A DNA stretch of 64,000 nucleotides from Tricholomella constricta (lineage: Eukaryota; Basidiomycota; Agaricomycetes; Agaricales; Lyophyllaceae). Each line of letters begins with the position of its first letter. Within the stretch, counting starts at the first letter, position 1. The stretch covers positions 1,922,001 through 1,986,000 of the forward strand of contig JAACJP010000003.1 in the NCBI GenBank assembly GCA_013368375.1, read 5' to 3'. Positions 45,101-57,410 of this stretch are shown here, in pieces. Both the position numbers and the translations under genes were made by a program. The notes under the pieces were generated by a model. The model did no database searches. It was not told where the DNA came from and saw nothing but the letters and a program-made list of their open reading frames with translations.

Positions 45101-45703
45101 GGTTGGGCAGGCCGCTTGATACGACGTCCTACAACTTTACGGTCCCGACATTGAACAACTCGGTGCTCCTCGAGGCCTCGGGGCTGAACACGATTCTTCC
45201 GATCGGTAAGGATGCAGCGGATGTATGGCTTCTCCTCAACATCACAGCGGAGGTAGATGGCCGCACAGTGACAAACGAACAATATGTGAGGGTGTTATTG
45301 TTCTTATCCTGCATGACCTACTGACACGCCTGCAAAGTTCACTCCGACGTCCTTGGCAAATGCTCACCTCGTCGATCCAGAGATCAGTGTCGCTCGTGGC
45401 CAAGATCTGACCTTCACTCTGTCAGCAAAAGGTGGCGTGGCGGCCTGGACATGGATCGACCATCCTTCGGGTACGGTGGGTATCTTTGTTGATAAAGACA
45501 CTGGCGTGCCCTCCAATGGGTTCTACTTGATTCCCGGAATTGATCGCACGCGTAAGTTCTTGACGTATTCTATATTTGGGCTTTTACGTGCCTCATCTTT
45601 GTACTCAGTATCCTTTGTCTTGAATGCTGCGCTTTCACGGGTCGCAGAACCAGATGTTTCCGATTTCGTCGTGCGGTCGTTGTGGAATAATACTCACTTG
45701 TAG
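42200..45703 (+). CDS. Secreted beta-mannosidase, glycoside hydrolase family 2
   Basis: It removes terminal beta-mannose from mannan-derived oligosaccharides or N-glycans outside the cell. The ATG at 42200 (or 42218, six codons later) opens a signal peptide (MHAIVTLFRLLWIINGVAGA). The N-terminal sugar-binding domain holds RWIIDDNWTYTADLLPF and RKVASDFGWDWG, the typical GWDWG motif. An Ig-like domain follows. The TIM barrel has GQNMVRVWGGGIYQ and FYSICDELGILAWSELIFSD. The acid/base glutamate is in NVQWAGGNEIEGIV. The nucleophile is in MNEFG|FHSMPSF, split by an intron at about 44508-44561. LGALVWQLNDIWQGVSWSS closes the barrel. About ten introns are needed, and all junctions checked are in phase, so the gene looks intact. 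Several N-x-S/T sites suit a secreted glycoprotein. Length, about 930 residues, is usual for fungal secreted GH2 mannosidases. Confidence 0.93.
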
Positions 45704-46456
45704 GAAAATACTGTGGATTTGTACCACATATGTAACATGTTAAACTGAACTTGGTGTTTCTCCACTGCTCAACACGATTGATTATTGCACATGCGAGCGA
45801 CGTTGTCAAAAGAGCCTCGATTTAGGCACGCGTTCTTTGTCCTCGCCAAACATTCGATCACGCAATTTTCGTTCACCGCTGCCCACGCACGGACCACCCG
45901 AAAAATGCTATATAAGCCTCGCGGGCGCATGGTTGATTCCTTAGAACATACTCATCAGGATCTATTTTATAGAAACTGACCGAGTCTCGCATTTTTACAA
46001 ATGCCGCATCCTTCATATCCACTCGATGACCTCCACGCTGACTCGTTATACCGAGAACAATGACTCTGCCTCGTGCAGGGTCTCGAGGACGTTTGGTGCG
46101 CCTGCACTGTTTGCTTGCAAAAGCGTCTGTGCGGCACGCCAGCGAGTCCAGCGTCTGTCTGATGGATTATCTCTTTCTTCGGAATTGTGGTGTGCGAGTG
46201 GCGCCCGCGGTTCGTGTTCGTTTTTGTATTTAGTGGCAACTTACTTGATCCTAGATGGGCAAATTTTGTCCACCTAATTGAAGCTGCGCAATGCGCCTCT
46301 CGCTTAATACCCAACTCTGCGATGCTATTGGCATCTTGATCCGTGCAATCGTAACGTGTCATAACCTGACGCTGAGGTCCACCGTACCTCCTCTGTATAT
46401 GAGCAGAGGCGACTTAAACAAGTCGCAGCGTCGTAACCCAGGACTTGTTCCTCGTA

Positions 46457-46567
46457 TCCTGCGCATAGCAGAGGAGGCCATTGTGCCCGATAATCCTGCG
46501 CATAGCAGAGGAGGCCATTGTGCCCGATAATCCTGCGCATAGCAGAGGAGGCCATTGTGCCCGATAA
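46457..46567. repeat. Three identical 37-bp tandem units
   Basis: The unit begins TCCTGCGCATAGCAGAGGAG and ends CCCGATAA. Copies start at 46457, 46494 and 46531 and are identical in all 37 positions, so the array is young or homogenised. There are no spacers, so it is a minisatellite and not a CRISPR array. Confidence 0.9.
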
Positions 46568-47090
46568 CTCGTTCTGCGGAATGTATACAATGGACAGCGT
46601 ACGCCGCTGAAGAAGCTGCCCCAGAGACGGTAACTATACCGTCTGCGAGGACGCCTCTAATGCATTTCCCTGCGCCGTTTACCGACGCTTAGTGAAGGCT
46701 TAACAACCGGCATAGCCGCCGACGAGGTCATCGAACCTCAAACTCAGCGAATCGCCGAAAACTGTGACGAAAGTGCTCCTGGCGTACGCGGAGGGACAGT
46801 GGGCTTGCCTGCTCCCCGCCGTCTGTACCGGGTGCTAGTCGTAAATACCCATCGAATACCGGAGCTCGATTTCACCAGTATGTGTGCTCGTCGCGCCTGT
46901 TTGGACCCCACGAGCAGGCCTTGGCTGACGTCGTTCTCGGATGAGGTCTGTTCGTGTGGAGAGCTTCGGGATTCTAACTCGGGTCAGACATGCGCGGCGG
47001 GACTATGGTACTTTGTGCTGTACCCCGCTGTCTGCTTGTCAAGATGGCCCATAATAACACATGGCGCGCATCGCACCATGAAAACAATAT

Positions 47091-47240
47091 TAGGGCAAGA
47101 GCTCACTACCGAGAGGGCGCGAATGCGTCCTCCCGACAATTCAAGGCGCGTGCTAACACCACGCGTAGGGCAAGAGCTCACTACCGGGAGGGCACGATTG
47201 CGCCCTCACGACAATTCAAGGCGCGTGCTAACACCACGCG
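47091..47240. repeat. Two tandem copies of a 75-bp unit
   Basis: Copies 47091-47165 and 47166-47240 both begin TAGGGCAAGAGCTCACTACC and end ACCACGCG. They differ at 5 of 75 positions. The shared right half (GACAATTCAAGGCGCGTGCT) is identical in both. Confidence 0.9.
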
Positions 47241-47334
47241 CTGGACCATGCATGTCACGAATAACGAGATGGGACGACGAGTCCCACCTCCGACCACTAT
47301 ATGTCTTGACCATGCTGTCGAGGCCACAACAACT

Positions 47335-47360
47335 CGAGAGCTCGAAAAATCGAGCTCTCG
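47335..47360. repeat. Perfect 11-bp hairpin with AAAA loop
   Basis: CGAGAGCTCGA (47335-47345), loop AAAA, then TCGAGCTCTCG (47350-47360). Each arm contains the palindrome GAGCTC. No T-run follows, so a terminator role is unlikely. Confidence 0.85.
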
Positions 47361-48437
47361 GCCGCCAGCAATCCGCAAGGGACGCAGGCGGCACTACAAT
47401 TTTTGGACCCTCAGCGCCTTCGCGGCGTTAGCTGTGCGGGCCCGTGCCCGCATGGCGCCTATAATTTTTCGTTCCCCTCCAGGTCTTCGTGACCTCTTCA
47501 TCGACTTCGTGGATCGTAGGATGGTTGTTGGGTTCGCTTGGTATGGTTTTCTTTCATATTTTCTTTCGTGGGTTTATCTGATGTGTTCATTTGTCAGCCG
47601 GCGCGACCATCAATGAGTACAGACGATGGTTCAAGATAGCAGACTTCTCTTGCGGAGTTCCGCGAGGCTGGGAGTTGAGATTATGTTGCGGTAGATGCTA
47701 TACGTAGGGTTCAATCATCTGATCAACTTGCGTTCGATATGTGCAAACGAGTTGAGAATTTTTAAGCTTCGACGGCGTTGAACACACAAAGTCGAAACGA
47801 GATCATCAAGAGGCGTACATAGTTGATATCTGTCATTGACCATGCCTTGTGACCTGTCATCGCGAGCTAGCAAAGAATCATGAAGATTTGATGAAAATGC
47901 GGTCGAATTTCACCATCGCGGAAAACGTTGCACCATAGGGAAGTGTACCTTCGGCGAGACGAGGCTGTGATGCCGTCAGAACGCATAATACCCTGCCCCG
48001 CGGGTTCACCCCGAAAGTTTTTCTTCCGCAATTGAATTTGATTTGTACATGAATCTTCAAAAGCTTTCATCGACATCATGACTAGCGCGAGTTCGGGGGG
48101 AACACTACTCCGTTCCGAGGATCGCGCACGATGCTGTACTGGTCCGAAATAAATTGCAGAACGATAGCCATTACGGACTGGAACAAAGGCATGCCGACAG
48201 GGAGGACCAGTAAAGAGAGAAAAAAAACGATTCTTAAGGAAACAGGACAGCAACCAAGACAGGAGAGCGGCGTCCAGGCCATGGGAATCTAAACAATGGC
48301 CGGAAATAATAACATGCCATTTACTAAAATGGTTGCGAACGGCCCGAAAGCTATCCGTTTATGGAAGGTCGACGGCCTCCAACATCGGCAACACCACGAT
48401 TACCAGGTGCCAATTAACAAGTCTGGTAACGACCGCC

Positions 48438-51264
48438 ATGTCGTCCACCATAGCGTCGATATCGTCTTCCATAGCCTCCACAGCGGCGGCGGCGACGAGC
48501 TCGACTGAGGCGAAGACCCTTTCTGCTGGCAAGAACCTCAAGGTGCGCCCCCCTCTTTCATCGAGAGGTCCGAATTGACATCATTGTCTCCAGGTCGTTG
48601 GTATTATCCTGGCGGTAGTCAGTGGCCTGCTTATAGGTTCAAGTTTTGTCTTCAAGAAGAAGGGTCTTCTTCGTTCGCAAGTTGGTGGGGCGGCAGGGGA
48701 GGGAGTTGCGTACCTCAAGTCGGTGAGTGTGCCTCGGACCACATGTGGCATGACAATGGCTGACGACCCCAAAATCAGCCGCTTTGGTGGACAGGCATGA
48801 TCAGTGCGTTAATTTATGTGGCCTGTGGATGTGTGTTGACCAGAAAAAACAGTGATGATTTTGGGAGAGATTTGCAACTTTGCCGGTTCGTTCTCGGCTA
48901 TCTCGATGTCCACTTGCCCTTCTGACGTTCGGCTCAGCGTACGCTTTTGTTGAGGCTATAGTAGTCGTAAGCTACCTGCTCTCTAGACGCGAAAAACATC
49001 TTCCACTGACCTTTGTTTCCAAGACACCCCTTGGTGCACTCTCCGTCGTTATTTGCGCTATTCTATCGTCAATTTTCCTCAAGGAGACCCTCACTTTCTT
49101 CGGCTGGCTCGGTTGTGGTCTCTGTATTGTAAGCACATTCTTCTTATTTCCCTACGCCCCGAAACGATCTTTGCTCTAGATAGGATCAGTGATTATTGCC
49201 CTCAATGGCCCCGGAGAAGAAGCAGTCGGTCAAATACGCGAATTTCAGAAACTCTTCCTCTCCCCGGGTTTCCTGGCCTACAGTTCCGTTCTCATCGTGG
49301 CGTCCATCATCATCGTCATTTTCTTCGCACCCAAGTTCGTCCATCCCATTCTATCATAACAACACACTATTAACCTGTTCAGATACGGGTCAAAGAGCAT
49401 GCTGTGGTATATCTTTGTTTGTAGTATGATTGGCGGCATTAGCGTCAGCGTTACCACGGGTCTTGGTGCTGCTATCGTTCAGACCGCCTATGGTGACAAC
49501 CAGGTGCGTTAATCATCCACCGTAAAGCGAACATGGCACAGAGCCTCGCCAACAGTTCAAATACTGGTTCATGTATTTCTTACTGATCTTCGTGATTGTG
49601 ACCCTCCGTAAGCTGCTTACGATGTCATTATCTTACCTTTCGCGTCAGCTCACGGCCTTTTAGTAACGGAAGTGTACTATCTAAACAAGGCGCTTGCACT
49701 ATTCAATACCGGTGCGTTTCAACTTACTTCGGTTGTCACTCCATTCTTAAAGGCCTTCTTTCTTGTAGCGATGGGTATGCTTTATTGCTTTCTCTCAAGT
49801 CTCTATCTATCACTCACTTGCGTACAGTGACGCCCACGTACTACGTGATTTGTAAGTCCTGGCTAATCCTGTCTTACCCAAAATGTTGACAATCATCCTT
49901 CAGTCACATTCTTCTCGATGGTCACGACAATTGTGGGTCCCGGGACCTCGAGATCGTTAAGGGTTCGATTCTTACCCTACACCACATAGGTCCTCTTCCA
50001 AGGCCTCAAAGCCAGTGTAAAATCAATCCTGACACTCGTAATGGGCTTCCTCGTAATCTGCGTGGGCATTGTCATCCTCCAAATGTCCAAGGTCGACCCT
50101 GTTTCCCTCGCGAAACTCGACCGACGCTCGACCATTCTCCTCCAAGCTGCCCGCTCCAAGACAGAAGCCCTCGAGGAAAAGGACGCCCTTGGCATAGAGG
50201 ACCCCGGGATGGACGCCCTTCGTGGTTCATTCGGCACCGTCGGCAGTATCATCCGTGCACGCAGCGCGCGACGCATGTCGCAAAGTAGCACTCACACGAA
50301 CCACCGCATACGCCCGGTCGGCGCTGCTGCACCTTACGACCGTGAATCCGGGATGAGGCCGTGGTCCCATGGGAGCCCAAGCATGAACCCCTCGCCGCTG
50401 CGCCTCGACGAGCTCCCGAACGGGCTCAAGCGTCACCAGCTATACGATGCGCCCATGCCGCTCCACACCGATGCGAACTCGACGTCATCAATACACGGTT
50501 CGCCGGCGATGGCGAAGCGCCCGACGATCAAGTTCGACAGCCAGGACGTGGTACACCAGTACGACCGTCCCGGGACAGGCGATGCGGTCCTGACGGAGCA
50601 TCGGAGGGCCGTGGGGTCACCTATCACGCCCGGATACCCCCCGTTGCCTTCGCTACCACACTCAATGACGGAGGGGCTTCCACCACTGTCGACGAGCGAC
50701 CGCGTGGATCTGCTAGGCCTTGACACAGGGACCATGTCGCCTGTCGAGGAGGGCAGCAGCGCTGGTGCGAGTGCGAATGCGAGTGCGGGTGGTAGCACCA
50801 AGGCAAGCAGCGCAACGGGAAGCATGGGGGAGAGCACATTGCGTCAGACGCTGTTGCTGCACCCATCACGGTTTGCAAGCGAGAAGGAGGTACAAAGCGC
50901 CCCGCCGACGTTGAGCCCGCGGGCGGGCTTCACACGGCCGAATATGGGGCGCAAGGACTCGCGGGATCTGTTTGCGGATTCGCCGAGCACGGGAACGTTG
51001 TTGTCGTTCCCGTCTGTGACGGACTCGGCACGGAGTGAGGCGTGGGATGAGAGCGATTTCTCAAAGAAGGCGAGTGAGCGGGGAAGGTCGACCAAGCGAT
51101 ACCCCAAGGGAGCGAATGAGGATGACCGAGAAGAGAGCGTTAGTCTGTGGCAGCAGGGTGGAGGAGAAGATGAGGAAGAGGAGGAGCCGTCGCCAGTATT
51201 GACTGAGGCTCTGGGCGGGATACGACTCGTAACGGCGCAGCCGAGGGCCCAGGATCGGTTCTGA
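48438..51264 (+). CDS. NIPA-family magnesium transporter with long cytosolic tail
   Basis: NIPA proteins are multi-pass membrane carriers linked to Mg2+ transport, related to the drug/metabolite superfamily. The ATG at 48438 opens a Ser/Thr/Ala-rich leader. The first helix is VVGIILAVVSGLLIGSSFVF followed by KKKGLLRSQ, the family signature. Next come PLWWTGMIMMILGEICNFAA joined across two introns, and TPLGALSVVICAILSSIFLK, the most conserved segment. The sixth to ninth helices include LAYSSVLIVASIIIVIFFAP, MIGGISVSVTTGLGAAIVQT and TLVMGFLVICVGIVILQMSK. About ten exons are needed. After the last helix a tail of about 390 residues is Ser/Pro-rich and disordered, with acidic runs near the end (GEDEEEEEPSP). 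Human NIPAs lack such a tail; in basidiomycetes it is usual. The gene is convergent with CYR1. Confidence 0.92.
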
Positions 51265-51699
51265 GATCCCTCGTGATGTGTTTCCGTTAATACCACCATT
51301 ACTACCGACTTTCATCTGGATCTGTAGGGATTATTACTTATTTGCCTCGCCGCCGCGTCCCCGTGTCACCTCGTACTTATAGCTGGACCATTTTCTCCTT
51401 CTGTCGTCGGTTATCGCAGATGCGACCCCTGTAAGTAGTGTTATTAAAAGAGCGGACCACGTACAATACCGTACACGTTTAGTTTCGGGCGCAAAGCTCC
51501 CCATTATCGGTGCAACTGTGCAACATAAGCCAGCATGCGGTGAGTTCGAAGGGTCGAATTCCTGCTCTGATTTTACATATAAGTACCAGTACAAGATGGA
51601 TATGGTACCTAAAGTGTCAATATAATTACACGAACCATTCTAACGGATATTAAAAATGAAAAACACAGCAGAAGGGAAAGCAACAGAGAGAGATGATGA
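51265..51699. other. 3' flank between convergent NIPA and CYR1 genes
   Basis: 435 bp shared by the 3' ends of both transcripts. AT-rich near 51600-51660. No gene or repeat is visible. Confidence 0.5.
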
Positions 51700-54600
51700 C
51701 TATATACTATCCAACACTGACAAAATCTGCTCCAATGTCCGTTCGTCAAGCGCACCGTGCTGCGCCAGCGCCGACATGATCGTCTCCTTGTTTAAAGAAG
51801 ACTTGGTCCGTGGCAGATACATATTTTCCAGCGTCGACATCGCGTTCACGACTCTCGCCGACAACGAGTCTAACAGCGCCATAAGCTCTGCGTCCGTAGA
51901 CTGCGCGCTCATCGGGGGCAGTAGCACGTTCGGGTCGCAATGAAGCTCCAGGGAGGAAACGGGGTCGCCGAGATCGTTCTCCAAGCTGAGGGTGTGTATA
52001 CTGCCTTTGCGCTCGGGTTTCGATCGAAAAACCCGTGACGTGGTGAGCGCCTCCAACCGCAGACATATGAGACCGAGTTCGCGCATCTGAGCAACACTGA
52101 ATGGGACACGCGAGCTCGAAGCGGTGGGCCCCGCCGGACCCCAGTCTTGACGCCCTGCTAGTTCCGTCGGGTAAAGCAGCGAGATGTTCTCTGGTACCTC
52201 CAGCCCCTTCAGCTTGACCTCACCGACGGGGACAACGATAATTCCCATGCGGCGAATAGCATCAATGGCCTGGGGCGGTTGTACCTTCGAATACTCCGTC
52301 TCGGCCTCGGTTTGAAAGACCGATGCGTTGATCTCGCGAATGATTTCGGCACTGCACATGATCTGCCCACCAGCGGCGTTTCCACAGATACGAGCGGAAC
52401 GATTCACCATGGATCCAAAATAGTCCATTCGGTGGGTGATAGGGTCTGGCTCAGGACTAGGAGACCCACAATGGATGCCCATGCGAACGCTCAAGCCACG
52501 AGCAACGAGAACGCCATTGGCATCGTACACAGGCTTGCCATCCTCGCACTCCAAGATTTCGAGTGGCCAAGATTCATGGAGGAGCTGATACTGGACGCTC
52601 ACGCACCACCAGACGGCGGCGAGGGAGGTGGGGAACGAGCACATGAAGGAGTCACCTTCAGTTTTGACCTCGTACCCGCCACAGAACCGCAGCTGGCGTC
52701 GAAGCAGGGTATTGTGCAGCCTATGGGCGGTGGCCATACCCGGATTGACTTCCCAGAGGTGCGTCGAGTTCCTGATGTCACTGAACACCAACGCGATATG
52801 GCCAACAGGTGCCGGAACCTCGCCGTCGAGCCTCGAGATCATGCGGTCCAGAATCTGATTCTTCTTCTTTGGTATACCCGTCTCTGGTGTCTCCGCCACC
52901 CCGATCACCATAATCATCGTGCTACCCTCCGCACCATAGCTGATCGCGAAATCCCTGAGCTTCTGCGCGGCAATCATCGGATCTCCCCTCTCCGTTCGAG
53001 CAATGTCCACAGCCGTCTGGTACGACACGAAATCCCAAAGCCCCCGGTTCGCCACGATCACAAACTCGTCCTGCGGCGAAAGCGCATGTGTGAAGACGTC
53101 CGGACGCGCGTTAATCACCGGTAGCAAATGATAGAACCCAAACGCCCTCGAAATATCCACCTCGTCGTTCACGAGTCCCGGCGGAGACACCCAGCCCTCA
53201 GCAGCCCGTATCCTAGCTGTCTCTGCGCGATCGAACGGGTCATGCTTCCGGGCCACTGGTTGTGCGATCCCTTGCGTCGACACCACCGCCAATGCGTTCC
53301 CAGCGTTCGCGACGTACATGGTCTTGCCCACGAAATAGACCACGATGCCCGACGCCCCGCTTCTGAGTGTCGCAGGGTCCCCAACTGAGCTCCCCACACC
53401 CGTACCGCTGGCCGTCGACATTTTGCGCGTCGAGGTGAACAGTGAATCATGTAGATCCTGATTGAGCTTGAGGAACGTCCTCCGTAACGCATCGGGTACG
53501 CCCTCGTTCTGTTTGACATTGAGGGCTTTGAGCTGCGCCTGCAACACGCCAATGAACTTTTCGCGGAGGAACTTGGCCAAGCGGTTCGGGCTGACACCGG
53601 GAGGAAGCGATTTTGGAGGCAGGGAGCGGCCGAACATGGCGAAGATGGCCTCGCCCTTGCGGTCGAACTCTTGTACGAGGTCAAGCATGTTCAGACAGTC
53701 GTTCTTGCCGAGGGCGTCTGCGATACCGTAGGCCATACCCAAAACGGTCGACCCCGAGGTGCGCACGCGGCGGTCGTCGTTCTCGTCCGGGATGTCGACA
53801 GTTGCGTTTGCGCTGGTGGTGGTGATGGTCACGTCTATGAGACCCAAGACTCGCAGCTGCGTCAAATCAGTAAAGCCAGAAAGTGATTGTGGACCAGGGG
53901 CGGTCTGAGCGATGCTTTGGCGGCGGTTGACGAGGTGCTTATTGGGATCTGCCTTGATTTGTAAACGATTGTTGCCCGACAAATTGAGGTACTTGAGGTT
54001 CTTGTTGAAGTTCCTAATTTCCGAAAGACGGATGGTCAGCATCTTCTACAGCGAACGAGACGAGTAATTGTGAACCCACCAATTCCAATCGAACTCCCAA
54101 TTATTGACATTATACTTCAACAAATTGCTCCCAACGTCCAGCACCATTAAGTTTTGCACTTTACCCAGCTCCTGCGGTAAGGTCTGCAGTTTGTTCCCAT
54201 TCAGGTAGAGCGTGCGCAAGTTGATATGCTTTGGTAATTCCTCAGTCGGTATGCCCGTGAGCTTGTTCCCGCTGAGGTACAACTCCTCCAGCAGGGTCAA
54301 GTGACAGAAGAACCGACTCGGCAGGTCCTGCAGCTCATTGAATGACAGGTTCAAAACACGCAGCTCTTTGAATTGCATGAGCGGATGCAGGGCATCGTCC
54401 GTGAGGCGGTTCTCGCCGAGGTAGAGCCGTTCAAGGGAATGTACGAGCGGGGGAAGTAGGCGCCCTGTACCGATGGTACCTATGGTGGTGGCAAGAGATA
54501 CCGTCGAGCCCTTACGTTGTACGCCCGCCATAGGCGGTACAAGTACCTCCCCTATGCCAGAAGACTCTGCCAGGGGCATGAGAGGGGGATCGTGCCATAT

Positions 54601-57410
54601 CAGGAGAAAATTCGAGGTGACGTTTATCCTCGTAAGCGAGGCGCAGTTCCACAATGTGACCGGCAGCTCGGTGAGACTGTTATTGTGCGCATCGAGAACC
54701 TCGAGGCGCTGGAGTCGCCCAATGCTAGCGGGAAGTGCGTCGAGCTTGTTGTCGGAGCAAGAAAGAAATTCGAGGAAATTAAGATCGCCGAGGGTTTCGG
54801 GTATCGCGCGGAATGAGTTGTGATCTAGACGGAGGCGGCGGAGGGATGAAAGGTGGCCGAGAGCGAGATCATCCAGGGAGGAGAGTTTTGCATGAGAGAT
54901 GTCGAGGGATGTGAGAGCGTAGGGCGGACGACCAACAGGGCCGGGGACGAGGGAGAGCTGGGTAATTTCGTTGTGAGAGGCGTCAAGGACAGTGAGGCAA
55001 GGCCCGAGGGAGAGGTCAAGGCCATGGACGGCGTTGTGGTCAGCACTCAGAGTGAGGAGTTTGGGGAGCATTGACATGACAGCGAGGTCCGAAATGTTAT
55101 TGCGGCGACAATCAAGAGTACGTAGGCTCACGAGTCGTGAGCACTCATCGGGGAAGCGTGAGACCTGGTTGCCGACGATGATAAGACGCTCGAGGTGACT
55201 TAACTGGCCAAGTTCGTCAGGGAGCTCCGATATCATGTTGAATGAGATGTCTAGGTCACGCAGGGCTTCGAGTTTGCAGATTACAGGAGGGAGTGTGCGA
55301 AACTTATTATTGGAGATGTTGAGTGTGACGAGCGCCCGCAGCCGGGGAAAATACCATGGCAGCTTCTCGATGCGATTGTTCTGCACAAAGAGAGTACTTA
55401 GACCAATGATGTGGTCCAGGTACGCCTCCTCCAAGTCACCAATGCGGTTGGAAGATAGATCAAGGCGGTGGAGCGAGGTCGAGTGGCGTACGCTCTGTGG
55501 TACCTTCTTCATGGCCATGTTCGATAGACGGAGCTCACGAAGTGTCGTACAGGACTGAATGAAGTCGAGTGGAATCTCAAGCATGGGGTTCCGCGAGAGC
55601 TTCAGCGACACGATCTGATCTGCGTGCTGATGAAGGATAACAGGAATTGTGCGCAGACTCCGTCCTGTGAGATCAATGTGGTCGAAAGTCTCGAAGGTTA
55701 ATTCCTCCTCCTGTGTCTAGATGAGCCTTAGAGTCTGTAAATCTCATAAAATCACTCACAGCTGGGCCAAGCAACTGGCTCTTGTACACGAACTTGAGGA
55801 GAAATGATAACCCTTCCCCACCAAGCAACTCAAGACCGTCCGCAGGATCGTATCCAGCTTGCTCCAGCCGTCTCCTCACAATATCCGCTGGCCGTTCTGT
55901 CTGGCCCAATATCCGCTCTCGTCCTCTCTCCTTCAGATACAGTCGGTGCGACTCCGTCTCCTTCCCCAACAGCAGCTTCTCATTCAATGCTGGTGTTAGA
56001 TTCGCCACGGTCGCATGCGGCGCCAGCGACGCAATGTGGAACGTGTTGTTCGCTCTGTATATCCGGATCGTAAACGGCTTCTCCACAGGCCTCCCTTTCC
56101 CCGGTGCCATCCTCTTCCGCGCTCTGCGCTTCTGGGCACCTAAAGCGGTCGGATGCAGCAGAAGATTGGGCGCAAGGTCGGTTGGAATCGGCAGCTCCGT
56201 GTTCATGGCAAAGCTCATGGGCCTTCCGACGCCGCCGTTCGCAACGCTATCGTCAGAGCTCGAGTACTCCGCATCGGCCGGGTCCGCGCCCTCCTTCTCC
56301 ACCGCCCAACTCTCGGGCGCCGTCCAACTGTCAGTCCCATTGCTTGGCAGTGGCGGTGCTGGCAGCACCTTTTCATCATAGCCAGGCAGGTCGACGGGTA
56401 TACCTTTGTCCTTGGGTGATATTCGTGGGATATCCTTGTGCAAGATCCGTCCATTCCGTTTGGAGGAGACCGGGGTAGTGAGGAATGGGTTGCGGAAGTC
56501 CGAGAGGGGTATCGGGTTGTTGTTGAATGACGAGTGGTCAGTGCTCGAGTCGAAGCCGCTGCTGGGCGAGCTTGCGTCATACGTCGGCGGCCCGGGCTGT
56601 TGGCTGAAGTCGAGGATACCGTCCATGCTATCGAGGTTCGTGTCCAGCTTGAACTCGGGCTGGCCGGGCTCGTGCTTCGGTGGAAGTGAGGGTGGGCGCG
56701 ATCCGGAGTGTTTCTTTTTCTTTTCCCGTTTATCTTTTTTGGAAAGCGCCGACGGGGGAGAGACGAGTGACGAAGGCGGGGCTGGAATTGGGAGAAACGC
56801 AACATAGGCATCTGGGACTGGCGGAGGCGGTTTCAATGATGGGTGCTCCCCGTCGATCGAGTCTGCGCGTAGCCCGCTCCTCGACCGACTTCTTGTTAAT
56901 TTCGAAAAAATGGACGACTTTGCTTTCCGCAGTTCCGAAGGAGCGCCGAGTGTCGTTGACGACCCACTACCTAACCAATGACGACCTGAATCATCGTCTG
57001 CCGAACGTCGTTTGTCCTCTGACGTGCTCAGTGTGCTGTGTGAGTCGGACTGCCTTGGGTGGCGTAGTAAGGTGCTCGCACTCCCATGCCTAATGCTGTT
57101 GAACGTCGAGAAGGAGGATTTCGAGGCAAATCCGAAGGAGCGCGAAGCCTTTGGTGGTGGAGTGGGCTGGTCAAAATAATGTACATTTGTTACACGGTTG
57201 ATTAGCGCTCGTTACTGATATTCATGTGAAAGAATCAATACATACTGGCTCGTCCCATGGTGCAATGATTGTGCTATCATTAACTGAAAGACTAGCGGTA
57301 GTGGTCGGCGTCGGCGCCGTTGTCGGGGTGTGATTTGCCGTCGGTGAATGAGTCCTTGGCTGGTCGACGAGAATGTGGTTCGAGGGTGACGACCGATGGA
57401 CCAGGTGCAT
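51700..57410 (-). CDS. CYR1: Adenylate cyclase, RA-LRR-PP2C-cyclase architecture (Cyr1)
   Basis: It makes cAMP from ATP in response to Ras and nutrients, driving PKA. Domains in order: a disordered N-terminus (start at 57410, MHLVHRSSPSNHILVDQPRT) with ELRKAKSSIFSKLTRSRSRS; a Ras-association domain (KPFTIRIYRANNTFHIASL to SFLLKFVYKSQLLGPA); about 20 leucine-rich repeats (55650-53900); a PP2C-like domain; and a class III cyclase. Catalytic motifs are FSDIRNSTHLWE (first metal Asp), YEVKTEGDSFM (base-specifying Lys and second Asp), and MDYFGSMVNRSARICG (Asp, Asn and Arg). A 66-nt intron joins DWNW to NFNKNLKYLNLSG inside the LRRs. The PP2C part reads VANAGNALAVV where active phosphatases have GDSRA, so it is probably inactive, as in other fungal cyclases. 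Further introns lie near 57240-57160 and 55760-55705. The stop is TAG at 51700-51702. Confidence 0.95.

Larger units (their letters stand above)
45704..48437. other. Repeat-bearing gene-poor region
   Basis: About 2.7 kb without a supported gene. The part 46450-47430 has unusual content: three perfect 37-bp tandem units, two 75-bp units, and a perfect 11-bp hairpin. Frames of up to about 210 codons span the 75-bp units because 75 is a multiple of three; their products (Arg/Ser-rich, no motif) do not look like proteins. The last 300 bp lead into the NIPA gene. Confidence 0.5.

Noticed and set aside
46457..46567. Possible CRISPR-like array (37-bp repeats)
   Set aside because: Units are directly adjacent with no spacers, and the surrounding genes are plainly eukaryotic. 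It is a tandem minisatellite.
46799..47616. Two long overlapping plus-strand frames of about 210 codons
   Set aside because: They overlap in different frames, pass through the 75-bp duplication whose length is a multiple of three, and give Arg-rich products without motifs.
52279..53124. A 281-codon plus-strand frame opposite the adenylate cyclase
   Set aside because: It is antisense to the PP2C and cyclase domains of CYR1, which show all family motifs on the minus strand.
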